From Aquarana catesbeiana (taxonomy: Eukaryota; Chordata; Amphibia; Anura; Ranidae), in NCBI RefSeq assembly GCF_042186555.1, contig NC_133332.1:206859609-206923608 (forward strand): DNA of 64,000 bases, in the 5' to 3' direction. Of this stretch, positions 21,533-32,229 are shown piece by piece; positions within the stretch are counted from its first letter, which is position 1; each line of letters starts with the position of its first letter. A program made the translations under genes and the position numbers. The notes under the pieces were generated by a model that saw only the letters and a program-made list of their open reading frames with translations, was not told where the DNA came from and did no database searches.

Positions 21533-22430
21533 TGAACAATACCAGGCCACATGCCCTCAACATGGGGAGGGTACTTTGGGGTGACCCCCAAAGCACCTTG
21601 TCCCCATGTTGATGGGGACAAGGGCCTCTTCCCGAAAACCCTGGCAGGTGGTTGTTAGGGTCTGCGGGCAGGAGGGCTTTTTGGATTCTGGAAGCCCCCT
21701 TTAACAAGAGGGCCCCCAGATCCCACCCCCCATGTGAATGGGTAGGGATACATTGTACCCCCTACCCATTCACCCAAAAAAATAGAAACCACAAGAGACC
21801 ATTTTTGACAAATCTTTTATTAGAAAATAAAAATAAAAAAAGTGTAGAAAAAAATCAAAACACTCAACCTCGATGGGAGGGCTCCCACCATATGCGCTCT
21901 GTGCGCTTTGACAATTCTTTTATAGGCAAGGGCAGGGCCACCTGCGTACGTCACCCGGTGGCCTCATCGCCCTCTGACATCACATGACATCAGAAGGGGC
22001 GGGGTCACCCAGTTATGTCACTGGGTGACCTTGCCAATATAACACCTGTCGAAGCGAAGAGACAACCCTCCCATCGTGGCGGAGCGTTTTGTTTTTTGCT
22101 ATTTTGCAGGTCTGTCGGGCGCCACGATTGAGGATGGCTGTACATCACGGGACACTTTTTTTATTTTTATTTTTTTAATAAAGGATTTGTCAAAAACGGT
22201 CTCTTGTTTGTATTTTTTGACACTTTTTGGGTGAATGGGTAGGGGTACAATGTACCCCTACCCATCCACATAGGGGTGAAGGAGGCTTCCAGATTCCGAT
22301 AAGCCCCTTGCCCGCAGACCCCAACAAGCAATGGCCAGGGTTATTGGGAGAAGGCCCATGTCCCCATCAACATGTGGACAAGGTGCTTGGGGGGCACCCC
22401 CAAGCACCCTCCCTAATTGGGGGTATTTGT
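21533..22430. repeat. Large foldback repeat, arms about 270 bp
   Basis: The left arm (about 21560-21840) and right arm (about 22150-22415) are inverted copies. Shared blocks include 'CACCTTGTCCCCATGTTGA', 'GGGTCTGCGGGCA', 'ATTGTACCCC' with 'CTACCCATTCACCC', and 'TTTTTGACAAATC'. About 310 bp separate them. This is probably a non-autonomous foldback transposon or two inverted copies of one repeat. I cannot fix its termini. Open frames inside (21652-21987, 22227-22652) read through the arms and are not genes. Confidence 0.8.
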
Positions 22431-22445
22431 ATTGTTTTGTTTTTG

Positions 22446-22610
22446 TGCATGGGGTTCCCCTTAAAATATATGCCAGACCCAAAGGGCCTGGTATGGATTT
22501 TGGGGGTGATGCCACATCAATTTTTTTTTTCAAAATTTGGGCGTGGAGTTCCCTTTAAAATCTATGCCAGACCCAGAGGGCCTGGTATCGATTTTGGGGG
22601 GGACCCCATA
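22446..22610. repeat. Tandem duplication, about 97-bp unit
   Basis: Two copies of a unit with 'ATGCCAGACCCA', then 'GGGCCTGGTAT' and 'GATTTTGGGGG' start near 22450 and 22546. They adjoin the right arm of the foldback repeat. Confidence 0.75.
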
Positions 22611-22925
22611 CCAAAGTTTACTTGGGTATTTGTTGGGGTATTTTCTTCTTAATTTGGTGCTTAGCTACTTTCCACCCGGCCAATGTACATAAGCGGCTGG
22701 TTGGGCGCTCTCTCCTTCTGAGTGGATGTTCAGGAACGTCCCTCAGAAGGAGGAGGGATCACGCACTCCCGATGCACTTGTGTCACCCGGACACGACGCA
22801 TCTCCGATCGGCAGGAGGGCTCTGTGATTGGCCCTCCTGATCACATGACGGCCGTGTCCAATCACAGCCATCATGTGATGTAAACACAGAGCCAGTTTCT
22901 AGGCAATCCACTCTCCTCTCCTCAC

Positions 22926-23720
22926 TAGGGATGAGCCGAACACCTCCCTGTTCGGTTCGCATCCAGAACATGCGAACAGGCAAAAAATGTGTTTGAACAC
23001 GCGAACACCGCTAAAGTCTATGGGACACGAACATGAAAAATCAAAAGTGCTAATTTTAAAGGTTAATATGCAAGTTATTGACATAAAAAGTGTTTGGGGA
23101 CTTGGATCCTGCCCCAGGGGACATGTATCAATGCAAAAAAGTTAAAAGTTGAAAACGGCCGTTTTTTCGGGAGCAGTGATTTTAATAATGCTTAAAGTGA
23201 AACAATAAAAGGGAAATATTCCTTTAAATTTCATACCTGGGGGGTGTCTATAGTATGCCTGTAAAGTAACGCATGTTTCCCGTGTTTATAACAGTCCGAG
23301 AGCAAAATTACATTTCTAAAGGGAAAAAAAGTCATTTAAAAGTGCTAGCACTATTAATGAATTGACGGTCCCGATAATACACATAAAAGTCATTGAAAGT
23401 CATTGAAAAAAAAATGTGTGGGGGTCCCCCAAAATTTTGAAAAAATGTCCGTTTTTAAAACTTTTTTTTTTTTTGCATTATTACATGTCCCCTGGGGCAG
23501 AACCCAGGTCCCAAACAATTTTTATGGCAATAACTTTAGCATATAGCATATTAACCTTTAAAATTAGCACTTTAGATTTCTTCCATGGAATTTTAAAGGG
23601 TGTTCCGTGGCTTTTCAAATTTGCCGCGAACACCCCAAATTGTTCGCTGTTCGGCGAACGGGTGAACAGCCAATGTTCGAGTCGAACTCCTGTTCGACTT
23701 GAACAGATAGCCCATCCCTA
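22926..23720. mobile_element. hAT-type non-autonomous element
   Basis: The terminal repeats TAGGGATGAGC and GCCCATCCCTA are flanked by an exact 8-bp duplication CTCCTCAC (22918-22925 and 23721-23728). The subterminal parts contain repeated 'GTTCG' and 'GCGAAC' words in inverse order ('CCTGTTCGGTTCGC', 'TGTTCGCTGTTCGGCGAAC'). No transposase is present. It lies inside the piggyBac-type MITE. Confidence 0.92.
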
Positions 23721-23849
23721 CTCCTCACACAGAAGTTTTCGGTTAGGAGAGGAGAGGGGATCGCTGCAGCCGGCTGGTGATCAGTGAGTATGAGCTGTTT
23801 TTTACAGCTTTTTACTCACTGATCACCAACCTAGTGTCACTACACAATG

Positions 23850-23975
23850 TAAAACACACATGTCCCCACACAATGTCCCCAAAACACATTTCCCCAAAAC
23901 ACATATCCCCAAAACACATGTCCCTAAATAATAAAAACACCTGTCCCCCACATATGTCCCACTAAAACCACATGT
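23850..23975. repeat. Short minisatellite
   Basis: About six imperfect units of roughly 18 bp, 'CACATGTCCCCAAAA', inside the piggyBac-type MITE. Confidence 0.7.
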
Positions 23976-24382
23976 CCCAATGATTATCTGCACACATATG
24001 TCTGTGATCACCTGCGTACATCTGTCCGTGATCACACAAACTAATTATTATACACTTAACAGAAAATTTTTTACCAAAAACATGTAGCAGAATACATTTT
24101 GGCTTAAATTTATGACAAAATTTGAATTTATTGGATTTCTTTTAAAACAGAATGAAGAAAATATTGTTTTTTTTCAAATTTCCGCTCTTTTTTTTTGCTT
24201 ATATCGCAAAAAATAAAAAACGGAAAATGAAAGCTCTATTTGTGCGAACAAAATGATAAAAATTCAATTTGGGTACAGCGTAGCATGACCGCGCAATTGT
24301 CATTGAAAGTGCAAGAGCACTGAAAGCTGAAAATTGGTCTAGGAAGGAAGGGGGCGAAAGTGTCCAGTATTGATGTGGTTAA

Positions 24383-25160
24383 AGAGAATTCACATTTACT
24401 TGACATATTCCATGGTTTACCTAGTCCACAAAATAATTAATAGTGCCCTGAAATTCAGCATTGGAGCAGGGATTTTTTTGTTTTTTTGGGGGGGGGTTTC
24501 TTCCCCCTCCCTTTACATTTTCTACTCAAGAACTTGCATGTGTGCACAACCAAATACTTTTGTATGCGGCTTTATTTAATACAGATTTGAAGGGGTATGA
24601 ATAGTTTGCACTTAGAAAATATTGTATTTATAGTCTGCAAAAGTCAATCAAAGCAAAAAAATCTACTTTTTATTTCAACATTAGTATAAACATTTGGTAC
24701 ATTAATGTACTTGGGCCAAAAAACATAAAAGGCATCTCCAAATTAAACTTGTACGTTGTTGGGCATGTGGAGGGTACAAAACAGAAAATTACAACTTTGT
24801 GAGGGCTGCTTCAAACAAATTGGTGACAAAGTGCATTCATCACTCATCATCAGCATACAGCATCTTTGTGGTTTGAAACAGTCCTAAGTTCCAGGGGTGC
24901 AAGAAGTTAATCAATGCAGATGTACTGTGGAAGGCCAGAGAGCCATTGAACAACCTGTTTCTGGCATATGCCATGTGTTTTGAATGCTGGGTATGGCTGA
25001 TTACTGTCAGTATGCTGAGAGATAAACAGCTGTCATTTTGTGGGTTTAGGCTTGGCAAGAGGCTGCAGTTAGTGCTGGTGGGAAAATGCTAAGGCTGATT
25101 ATAGTCCTTGCCCATGGAAAACATATGACACGAATTGCAATGGTGGTGGAACCCTCCTAC
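24383..25160. other. No gene recognised
   Basis: AT-rich sequence. A 72-codon minus-strand frame (25058-24840) is the only frame that looks somewhat protein-like, but I recognise no domain and see no neighbouring exon. I do not call it a gene. Confidence 0.4.
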
Positions 25161-25169
25161 ACATAAATA

Positions 25170-25335
25170 CTAAATTAAACATAATTTATGGAAGGACCTG
25201 AGTCAGGAGCTAACAACATAGGGAGAACAGACAACTTCTCTACATGAAGTGGCATGTTTGGGATTTGAACCAAGAACCTCAGTGCTGCTAGGCAGAAGTG
25301 CTAACCTGTTTGCAGTCATTGTGCTGCCACATGTG
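25170..25335 (-). mobile_element. tRNA-derived SINE fragment
   Basis: On minus the text runs 'GGTTAGCACTTCTGCCTAGC', then 'GGTTCTTGGTTCAAATCCCA' with a box B-like 'GGTTCAAATCC', then 'GTTCTCCCTATG'. This order is that of the tRNA-derived head and central body of a common vertebrate SINE type. The left boundary and tail are unclear. It is a fossil copy. Confidence 0.6.
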
Positions 25336-26072
25336 GAACCCTCCTATACATAAATACACATAAAGACTGCATTTCTTTGGACATATAGGTGGTGGAATAA
25401 CAGTAGTCAGGAGTTATTCTTCTTGATTTATTTTGTGATATTTGGTGGTTCTTGGTATGTGAGTGCAGAATAGTAATGTTACCCCCTGAATTATGGGAAT
25501 TACATTTTTATTTCTGATGTTGGTACACATATCACATTTTTGGGGCTCAAATTAAGATCCTTTCGAAATACTAAACAACAAACAAACAAGATTGTGACTC
25601 ATTTTAAATTTGCTCCAGCAATAGTATTTTTTGTGGTTTGTAAAAACATCTGTGTGAGTTTTGAATTTTGTGAGATGGACAGCAATAAGTGAGAGAGACA
25701 GAATATATATTTTACCAAAACATGGAAACATTACACATTCTAGCATTCTTAAAAACAAAATAGATGAAGAAGAAGAAACATTGTTGCAAGCACAATTTGT
25801 TTGAGAGAAAGATACAGTTCATCTCAACATTAAAAGTATTTATTTGGGGAAGTTACAATTGTACCATTATAATCAATGGCTGAAACTTGCATTGGGCTAC
25901 ATAACTCTCATTTTCACTCTCAAAAATGCTTTTTAACCCAGTGCTAATTTTGGTATTTACTATAGCGCCCTGTAAAAAAGGCATGGGAGTTAAAATGAGA
26001 GTAGTTTGCATGTCTGAGCATGCTCAGTTGTGCTGACACATAGTTGTAAAGAGAGGGGGAATTTATCTCTTC
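25336..26072. other. No gene recognised
   Basis: AT-rich sequence up to the Harbinger target site. No paired termini or domains. Confidence 0.45.
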
Positions 26073-26703
26073 TTATGCCTCGTACACACGGTCGGATTTT
26101 CCAACGGAAAATGTTCAATGGGAGCCTTTTGTCGGAAATTCCGACTGTGTGTAAGCTCCATCAGACATTTCCCATTGGAATTTCCGTCGGACAAAATTTG
26201 AGATCTGGTTCTCAAATTTTCCGACAACAAAATCCGTTCGTGTAAATTCCGATCGTGTGTACACAGTTCCGACACACAAAGTGCCACGCATGCTCAGAAT
26301 AAATTGCGAGATGGAAGTGCTCGGTCTGGTAAAACTAACGTTCATAATGGAGATAGCGCATTCATCACACTGCAATTTTTAAAATAGTTTAATGCAGCGC
26401 ATTCTCTTCTTCTTTAGAATGCTAGAAGAATGAAGTTGTTTTGCTGCTCATATTCATTCTTTTTTATCAAGATCTGCATTTTTTTATTTTTCTAGTGCTC
26501 TCCATAATATTATTTGTCATTTTGTGTGTCAAATTACCACAACACCATTATTATCTTGTATTTTTTTACCTCAAGAGGGTTGGTAGGTGTCCCTTAATTT
26601 GACCCTGTATTTTTGAAATGTACCTGCCTACTCACAAACAAACTGACCTTTTTAAAGTAAAACATATAGGCAAGTTTTTGTGAAAAAGAAATAGCCATTT
26701 ATT

Positions 26704-27065
26704 ATGGGTCGTAACAAAATAAAGAAGGCAGCGCTGGAGAAACTGGTGAAATTTGCGAAGCCTTTGTACCCCAGGGCATATATCAATAATTTTACAGTCA
26801 AAATTGGTAGCCTGAGGAGTCCTTACAATAGGGAGCACAATCCGGTCCAGGACTACAAGAGATCAGGAACAGCAGCAGATGACATCTATGTCCCCAGGCT
26901 GTGGTCATACCACAGTCTGCATCTTTTGCCAGACCAGACTGAACCCAGTCCATCACACTCTTGTCTTCCTTAGACGCTTCCTTCCAGGCTGTGGCTCTGG
27001 TGTTGGAGTTGTGGCAGGAGGTGGAGGAGGACCATGGTGGAACTCACAAACGTGGCTTTGGCTTG
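26704..27065 (+). pseudogene. MADF-domain exon copy, inverted relative to the main copy
   Basis: The frame reads 'KAALEKLVKFAKPLYPRAY', 'KIGSLRSPYNREHNPVQDY' and 'GTAADDIYVPRLWSYHSLH'. This is clearly homologous to the minus-strand MADF exon at 28114-27674 ('KAALDQLLEFVKP', 'RSTYNRERKKVQDSQRS', 'DDIYVPRLWYYYRLHFL'). The first third of the domain is missing, and a TAG at about 26971 interrupts the Pro/Ser-rich tail. It looks like an inverted exon duplication, or a piece of another Harbinger copy. Confidence 0.8.
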
Positions 27066-27088
27066 AGAGTTCGCCCCTCATCCCTTAT

Positions 27089-28114
27089 TTAGGGCTTATA
27101 ACATCACTTCCTCACATAAAAGGCGTTGGCCCTCCTCCATTTCCTGCATTTTGTAGGCTGCCATGTAGGCATAGTCTTCTTGAACACTGGGGGGTTTCTG
27201 AGGGCCGCAGTAGCCTTCAGAAATAGGCCAATTGTTGCCTCCTCCAGGTTACTCCTCTTCCTGGCATTTTTTTGTGGAAGGCCGAGGGGAGGGACCTGAG
27301 ATTCTGGCAGGCTACTGGGCCCAGCCACTTCCTGGCTGCTACTTACCCCCGCCACCTCCTGGCTGCCACTTTCCACGGCCTCCTCCTGGCTGAGACTTTC
27401 CTGTGTATGAAAAAGAGACATAGTTTTAGTTTTTTGTTCATCAATCACACACAATTTTCAGCTCATAAATGTTGCAAATTGAATATTAATAAATAGAAAA
27501 GACTATAATTCTGACCCCAGAATTTTTTATTCTTGTCACAATTATTTGTGGCCACTACTGTCTATTGATATGTAAAACACTTTGTGAAATCAGAAATTAG
27601 TTATCAAAACTAACATATATTTAACATCATTAATTTGACAAACAGAAATATTTAGATGAATGCTATACCTGACTCAAGCTGGGCTCCTCCACATGTTTCT
27701 GCCTGGAAGGCCCAGGTTGGTCGTCGGAAGCCTCAGCTGGGGGGAAGGAAGCCTTGAAGGAAGACTGGAGAGTGCTGGCCTGGGTTCAGTTTGGTCTGAC
27801 AGAAAATGCAGTCTGTAATAGTACCACAACCTGGGTACATAAATGTCATCTGCTGCAGCTCTTGATCTCTGGGAATCCTGGACTTTCTTGCGCTCCCTAT
27901 TATAAGTGCTCCTCATGCCACCAATTAGGGCCTTCAAATAGGGGATGTCTGCCGTGGGGATCACCGGCTTCACAAATTCCAGCAATTGATCCAGTGCCGC
28001 CTTCCTCTTTGGTTTATTGTTATAAAACGGGTGGTTTACCTGTCACAGACATGGCAGCTACCTGTACATATCAATGAATATGGGGATAAAGTCCTCATTG
28101 TTGAATAGATCCAT
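27089..28114 (-). pseudogene. Harbinger MADF-domain accessory protein, two exons, broken
   Basis: The start is the ATG at 28114 ('MDLFNNEDFIPIFIDMY'). Two in-frame stops follow within 15 codons, then the MADF-type fold continues ('KRKAALDQLLEFVKPVIP', 'DDIYVPRLWYYYRLHFLS') to a Pro/Ser-rich tail. One frameshift near 27710 precedes a CAG/GTATAG donor at about 27668. After an intron, an acceptor ending CATACACAG leads to 'ESLSQEEAVESGSQEVAG' and the C-terminus 'YKMQEMEEGQRLLCEEVML' in a shifted frame. MADF proteins bind DNA; in Harbinger elements a DNA-binding partner commonly helps the transposase reach the nucleus and the ends. It is divergent to the plus-strand gene. Confidence 0.78.
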
Positions 28115-28414
28115 TTTCTCTGCAAGACACAACACAAGACAAACCCTAATGTCAGGTGAAACTTTCCTAATCTTGACACAATATAGGCCTCAATCTATAA
28201 GCAGTATAGGCCACTGATGCACCAACTTGTAACTTGTACCTTTGTTATAATGAATGTCACTTCCGTTACTTCGTCCTCCGCTCATAGATCGTACGTACAA
28301 CGCACGTGTGTTCCGCTTTGTATATACACTGTGCATGCGTGAAACTCTGCCTGCCCCTGATGTTCTTTGTAGTCTATTCCCCACCCCTTCTCTTTCGGCG
28401 CAGTGGGAAAGAAC
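28115..28414. promoter_or_regulatory. Divergent intergenic region between the two accessory genes
   Basis: 300 bases separate the minus-strand ATG (28114) and the plus-strand ATG (28415). Such a head-to-head spacing suggests one shared bidirectional promoter. The stretch is fairly CpG-rich around 28254-28310. No certain TATA box is seen. Confidence 0.4.
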
Positions 28415-29643
28415 ATGGCGGAGAAACAACATGTGCATGTAGAGGAGAGCAGCAACGACGAAAGGCCGGAGCCCCAAACCTCACGATCCCGGAGGGGATT
28501 GAAGGCCTCAAATATGTCCTTTGTAGAGATGGTGGACATCTTGAAGAGGGCCAACTTTGACGGGAAGCATGGACCTTACCCAAACCCAAATGTGAGAAAG
28601 GCCAAGATCATGCCTAAATTTGAGAAGAGTCTGAGGAAGAATTTTGGGGTACAGAGGAAACGCTGGTCAGACCTGAAATTGAGGGAGCAGGATAAGTACA
28701 GAAGATTCAAGAGAGTACTGCAAAAAGTAAGTATTTTGTTGTGTGTTCCTATTTCTCTTAACGTTCGTGCTACCCCATGTGCTTTTCTTTACTGTTGTAC
28801 ATTTTAAAATGGCTACTTTAATGTTCATGGGCACAGTAATCGGTCATAGGAAACATCGTTCGTTCGCCCACTTTAAGATGTTTTTGGCAGATATTTGTAT
28901 TAAAATAAGTTTGTTATCTACATGGGTTTGTAACTACAATGAAATGTAAACTTGATTCAGTGTAAGGAGAGGACACTCAGCAGCTGTTTACACATCTGGA
29001 CGCAGGAGCACTAGTGTGGGACACCAGAACAAACTTTTTTGGGTGTCCCACACAGGTGCTCCAGTGGATACTAGGGGTGTCTCCATGTGTGATATTTTAA
29101 CAAAAAAGGAAAGTATTCCAGCTTCAGAAAGGAAATAAAATGTTCTTCAGCTTGGAACTCTGCCAAAACAGACAATTGTACGACACTTCCAAGCAATGTT
29201 TCATATTCCTATTTCTGGCATCAAATATCTGTGTGCTAAGTATACCTATTTTTTATTCACATAGGGGAGAAAAGGCTCGGAAGATCTGAGGAAACCAGGG
29301 ACCCTCCACCTCCTAAAGAAGGGGAAGTCACTAAAACACAAACAGAGGATGTGGAGGGAGATGTTTATGAAGTGGGCGAAATTGTTACCACAACAGGTGA
29401 GTGTCTGAGACCAGAGCTTCAGGTAAGAGATCTATGTCTGCATATTTATAATACATGGCGTGTTTTTTTCTTTTAGGTGATATGGATGTTGTGGAAGAAG
29501 AATCTCATTTCACAAGTGAAAGTGCCCAGATCCTCATCGGGGTGAGAATGGGGTGCAATCGTGATTTAGAAAATATAAAGGAAAACATGAATGATGTTCA
29601 ACAAAAAATTAAGAACATCATTGATGTTTTAGGCAGAATATAA
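28415..29643 (+). pseudogene. Harbinger Myb/trihelix-like DNA-binding protein, three exons
   Basis: Exon 1 (28415-28726) encodes an acidic N-terminus, then 'SFVEMVDILKRANFDGK' and 'RKRWSDLKLREQDKYRRF', a Myb/SANT-like helix pattern with conserved Trp. It ends in a GTAAGT donor. Exon 2 (about 29265-29395) follows a CACATAG acceptor and ends ACAACAG/GTGAGT. Exon 3 (about 29477-29643) follows TTTCTTTTAG and codes 'GDMDVVEEESHFTSESAQI' and a helical tail 'NMNDVQQKIKNIIDVL' to TAA. The frame of exon 2 that joins exon 3 needs one extra base from exon 1, so one A seems lost from the A-run at the donor. Binding of the element ends is inferred from family context. Confidence 0.7.
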
Positions 29644-30276
29644 AAAAATAACAAAATTGTACAGTTTTATTGTGTATTTTTGAATTAAAAAAAAAAAAAA
29701 ATTTGATGCTGCACACAGTGTGTCAACATGTGCTATCTGCCATCAGGGGATATCAATGTACACGTTTTGTGGGTGCAACCCCTTACTCCCAACTCAATTA
29801 GGTGAGAAGAAGGGGTTGCACCCCCAAAACACGTCCATTGAGCCCCCATGATGGGAGCTAGCACATGTTGACATTAGGCATGGGATCAGGAGGGAAATCC
29901 CCATTTTGACTCTCAATTTGTGTGAATCTTCAAATTTTGTCTTTTACAGGGGTGACATCACCCCATCTGATGAGGGCAAGATCAACACAGTTTGGACATA
30001 CTAATGTCTGATATTGCCTTCACTTTATCAAAGTTGAACTTTGTAAGTTCCTGAGTTGTGTATGTTATGCTTTGAAACATGCCTTTTTAACCAAAAAAGG
30101 ATCTTTACAATGTGAAAAAAAAATATACACCAAAGATGTTGGTTTGTTCAAAAACCCTTTTCTAATGCACATGTGAATGTGCTTTGAGTAAAATGGTTTC
30201 TACTCAACAATGTGTGACTTCTTCTTTCAATGCTCAATAGCAATTTTTGTAGTAAGTTGGTGTTTACAGTGACAAT

Positions 30277-30371
30277 GGGGGTTATTTACTAAGGGCAAAT
30301 CCACTTTGGACTACAAGTGCACTTTTAAGTGTTGGAGTGCAAAGTGTATTTGCCTTTAGTAAATAACTCCC
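30277..30371. repeat. Short foldback element
   Basis: GGGGGTTATTTACTAAGGGC on the left pairs with TTTAGTAAATAACTCCC on the right around a 40-50 bp centre. Probably a very short MITE; I cannot fix a target duplication. Confidence 0.65.
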
Positions 30372-30451
30372 ACAGTGCTTTATAATTTGCCACAATCACA
30401 CCATTTTTATGACTCCACAAAATTCAATCATGGTGCTGAAAATGATGAATA

Positions 30452-31165
30452 CCGTATTTATCGGTGTATAACACACACCAGCGTATAACACGCACCCCAA
30501 GTTTAGGAAGGAATTTTAAGGAAAAAAACGGTTAGAAGGGAAGTTTAAGGAAAAAAACTTACATTTAAATGCCCATCAATGCAGCCTTATCAGTGTCCAT
30601 CTGCAGCCTTGTCCATCATTGCAGCCTTGCCCAGTGTCCATCTGCAGTCTTACCCAGTGCCTTTGCAGCCTTGCCCAGTGCCTTTGCAGCATTGCCCAGT
30701 GCCTTTGCAGCCTTGCCCAGTGCCTCTGCAGCCTTGCCCAGTGCCTTTGCAGCCTTGCCAGTATCTTTGCAGCATTGCCCAGCCACTGATTATTTAAAAT
30801 TCGCGCCGATCTCTGCTGACTGTGAGCGGAGAGGAGCGAGCGCAGGCGAGTTACACAAAGCCGAGTGTATTCGGCTAGTTTCGGCTCCTCTCGCAGTCCC
30901 ACCCATTTCCACTGATGCCAAGAGGAGAGGAATAAGCGGCGCCTACAAACACATAGCCGAGTGTACATGGCTAGTTTCGGCTCCTCTCGCAGTCCCGCCC
31001 CTGACTGTGAGTAGAATCGAGAATAGCTGAGTACACTCGGCTATGTGTATATCGCTGGCGCTCGCTCCGCTCCACTCACAATCAGCGGAGATCGGCGTAT
31101 AACAAGCACGATTTTTCTCTGATTTTAAGGGGAAAAAAGTGCGTGTTATACGCTGATAAATACGG
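30452..31165. mobile_element. Non-autonomous DNA transposon with TA target (element F)
   Basis: The ends CCGTATTTATCGGTGTATAA and GTTATACGCTGATAAATACGG are inverted, and TA flanks each side (30450-30451 and 31166-31167). A TA target fits Tc1/mariner-like or ISL2EU-like groups; I cannot choose. The interior has a 24-bp minisatellite (30585-30785, 'GCCCAGTGCCTTTGCAGCCT') and inverted 'TTCGGCTCCTCTCGCAGTCC' blocks. Open frames across the minisatellite are artefacts. It sits inside the Harbinger element. Confidence 0.8.
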
Positions 31166-31419
31166 TATTTTTATCAGTAATGCATTACATACATTAACAA
31201 CAAAAACAAGGTGTATGTAGCAGACCCACAACATAATAATAGTTCGCTGAAGAAGAGATTGTCACCTCATATATCAAATAAATTACATTTGCACTATTGA
31301 ATAAAATGTCCAAAAAGAAAAGCCCATTGGAGAACCTAGGAGACAGCTAAAAGAAACCCCGGCAGTAAATCAAAGGAAATCTTTCAGTTTAATTTCAAAA
31401 ATTGTTGATAAAATGTTTC

Positions 31420-31793
31420 TTAAACTGTTTCTGGCATATCAATGGCCCCCCTACCTGCACAGTACTCGACATACTTCTGTCTTACTTCGCAGGCGCTTTG
31501 AGGGGGCAAGCCAGGACGGCCAGCTTCAAGCACCATCAGGGTTTCTTCTTGAAGTCCGGCCTCAGGCCCAACTGAGGCCACACAGTTCATTGAATTTCTC
31601 CTTAAATAGTTGTGTAGAATGCAGCATGCAAGGATTATATGGTTATATATATAGGTTTATATTCCGCCATGTTGATTGGCATAAGGAATAGGCAGAACCG
31701 GCTGGCCATTATCCCGAAAACGTTCTCCACCACTCTTCTGGCTCTGGCCAGACGGTAGTTATAAACCCTCTGGTCTGGGGTGAGGGACCTCAT
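31420..31793 (-). pseudogene. Harbinger transposase, C-terminal remnant
   Basis: From 31793 the minus strand reads 'TPDQRVYNYRLARARRVV' and then 'ENVFGIMASRFCLFLMPIN'. This is the conserved C-terminal part of HARBI1-type DDE transposases, which includes the Glu of the catalytic triad ('VVEN'). A stop at 31635-31637 lies in a TATATA insertion. Beyond it the frame resumes with 'ACCILHNYLRRNSMNCVA' and ends at TAA 31420-31422. The N-terminal two-thirds, including both catalytic Asp residues, is missing: sequence above 31800 is non-coding and soon matches the element end. Confidence 0.88.
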
Positions 31794-32229
31794 GGCTTCA
31801 AAACGGTCGGCTGGTCAGAAAGAACTAACAGAAAGCACTGAAAACCAGAAAGTCCGGAGCTTAAAATCAGAAACGAGCGGACAAGAACGCACTGAAAAAC
31901 AAATACGTAATAAAAATATGAATCCACAAGCACAACACGAAGAGCAGTAACGATCGGAAAAGCAGGAGGCTGAAAAGCACGAATCGTCTGTCACCAAACT
32001 TCTACTAACACAAGATTAGCAGAAGGAGCCCAAATGGTGGCGCACTTGGTATTGAACTTCCTCTTTTTAGTGCCACCATACGTGTTGTACGTCACTGTGT
32101 TCTTGAAGTTCGGAATTTCCGACCAACTTTGTGTGACCGTGTGTATGCAAGACAAATTTGAGCCAACATCCGTCGGAAAAAAACATGGATTTTGTTGTCG
32201 GAATGTGCGATCGTGTGTACTAGGCATTA

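Larger units (their letters stand above)
22661..24382. mobile_element. piggyBac-type MITE, interrupted by a hAT element
   Basis: The right end reads CCAGTATTGATGTGGTTAA (TTAA at 24379-24382), and the inner 24060-24350 stretch resembles the subterminal regions of the piggyBac at 33056-44858. The left end near 22661 reads TTAGCTACTTTCCACCCGG, with TTAA changed to TTAG if this is the true end. An alternative start is the TTAA at 22650. The interior has a short minisatellite but no transposase. Confidence 0.6.
26076..32226. mobile_element. Harbinger (PIF/Harbinger) transposon with three gene remnants
   Basis: The element starts TGCCTCGTACACACGG and ends CGTGTGTACTAGGCA, with TTA on both sides (26073-26075 and 32227-32229). 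Each end has the same subterminal inverted-repeat pattern as MITE A. Inside are a transposase C-terminus (-), a MADF-domain gene (-), a second MADF piece in inverse orientation (+) and a three-exon Myb/trihelix-like gene (+). It also holds two short inserted or foldback elements. The transposase N-terminus and catalytic core are missing, so the copy is not autonomous. Confidence 0.9.

Noticed and set aside
25170..25335. Functional tRNA gene
   Set aside because: Only a box B-like motif and SINE body are present; no cloverleaf can be formed.
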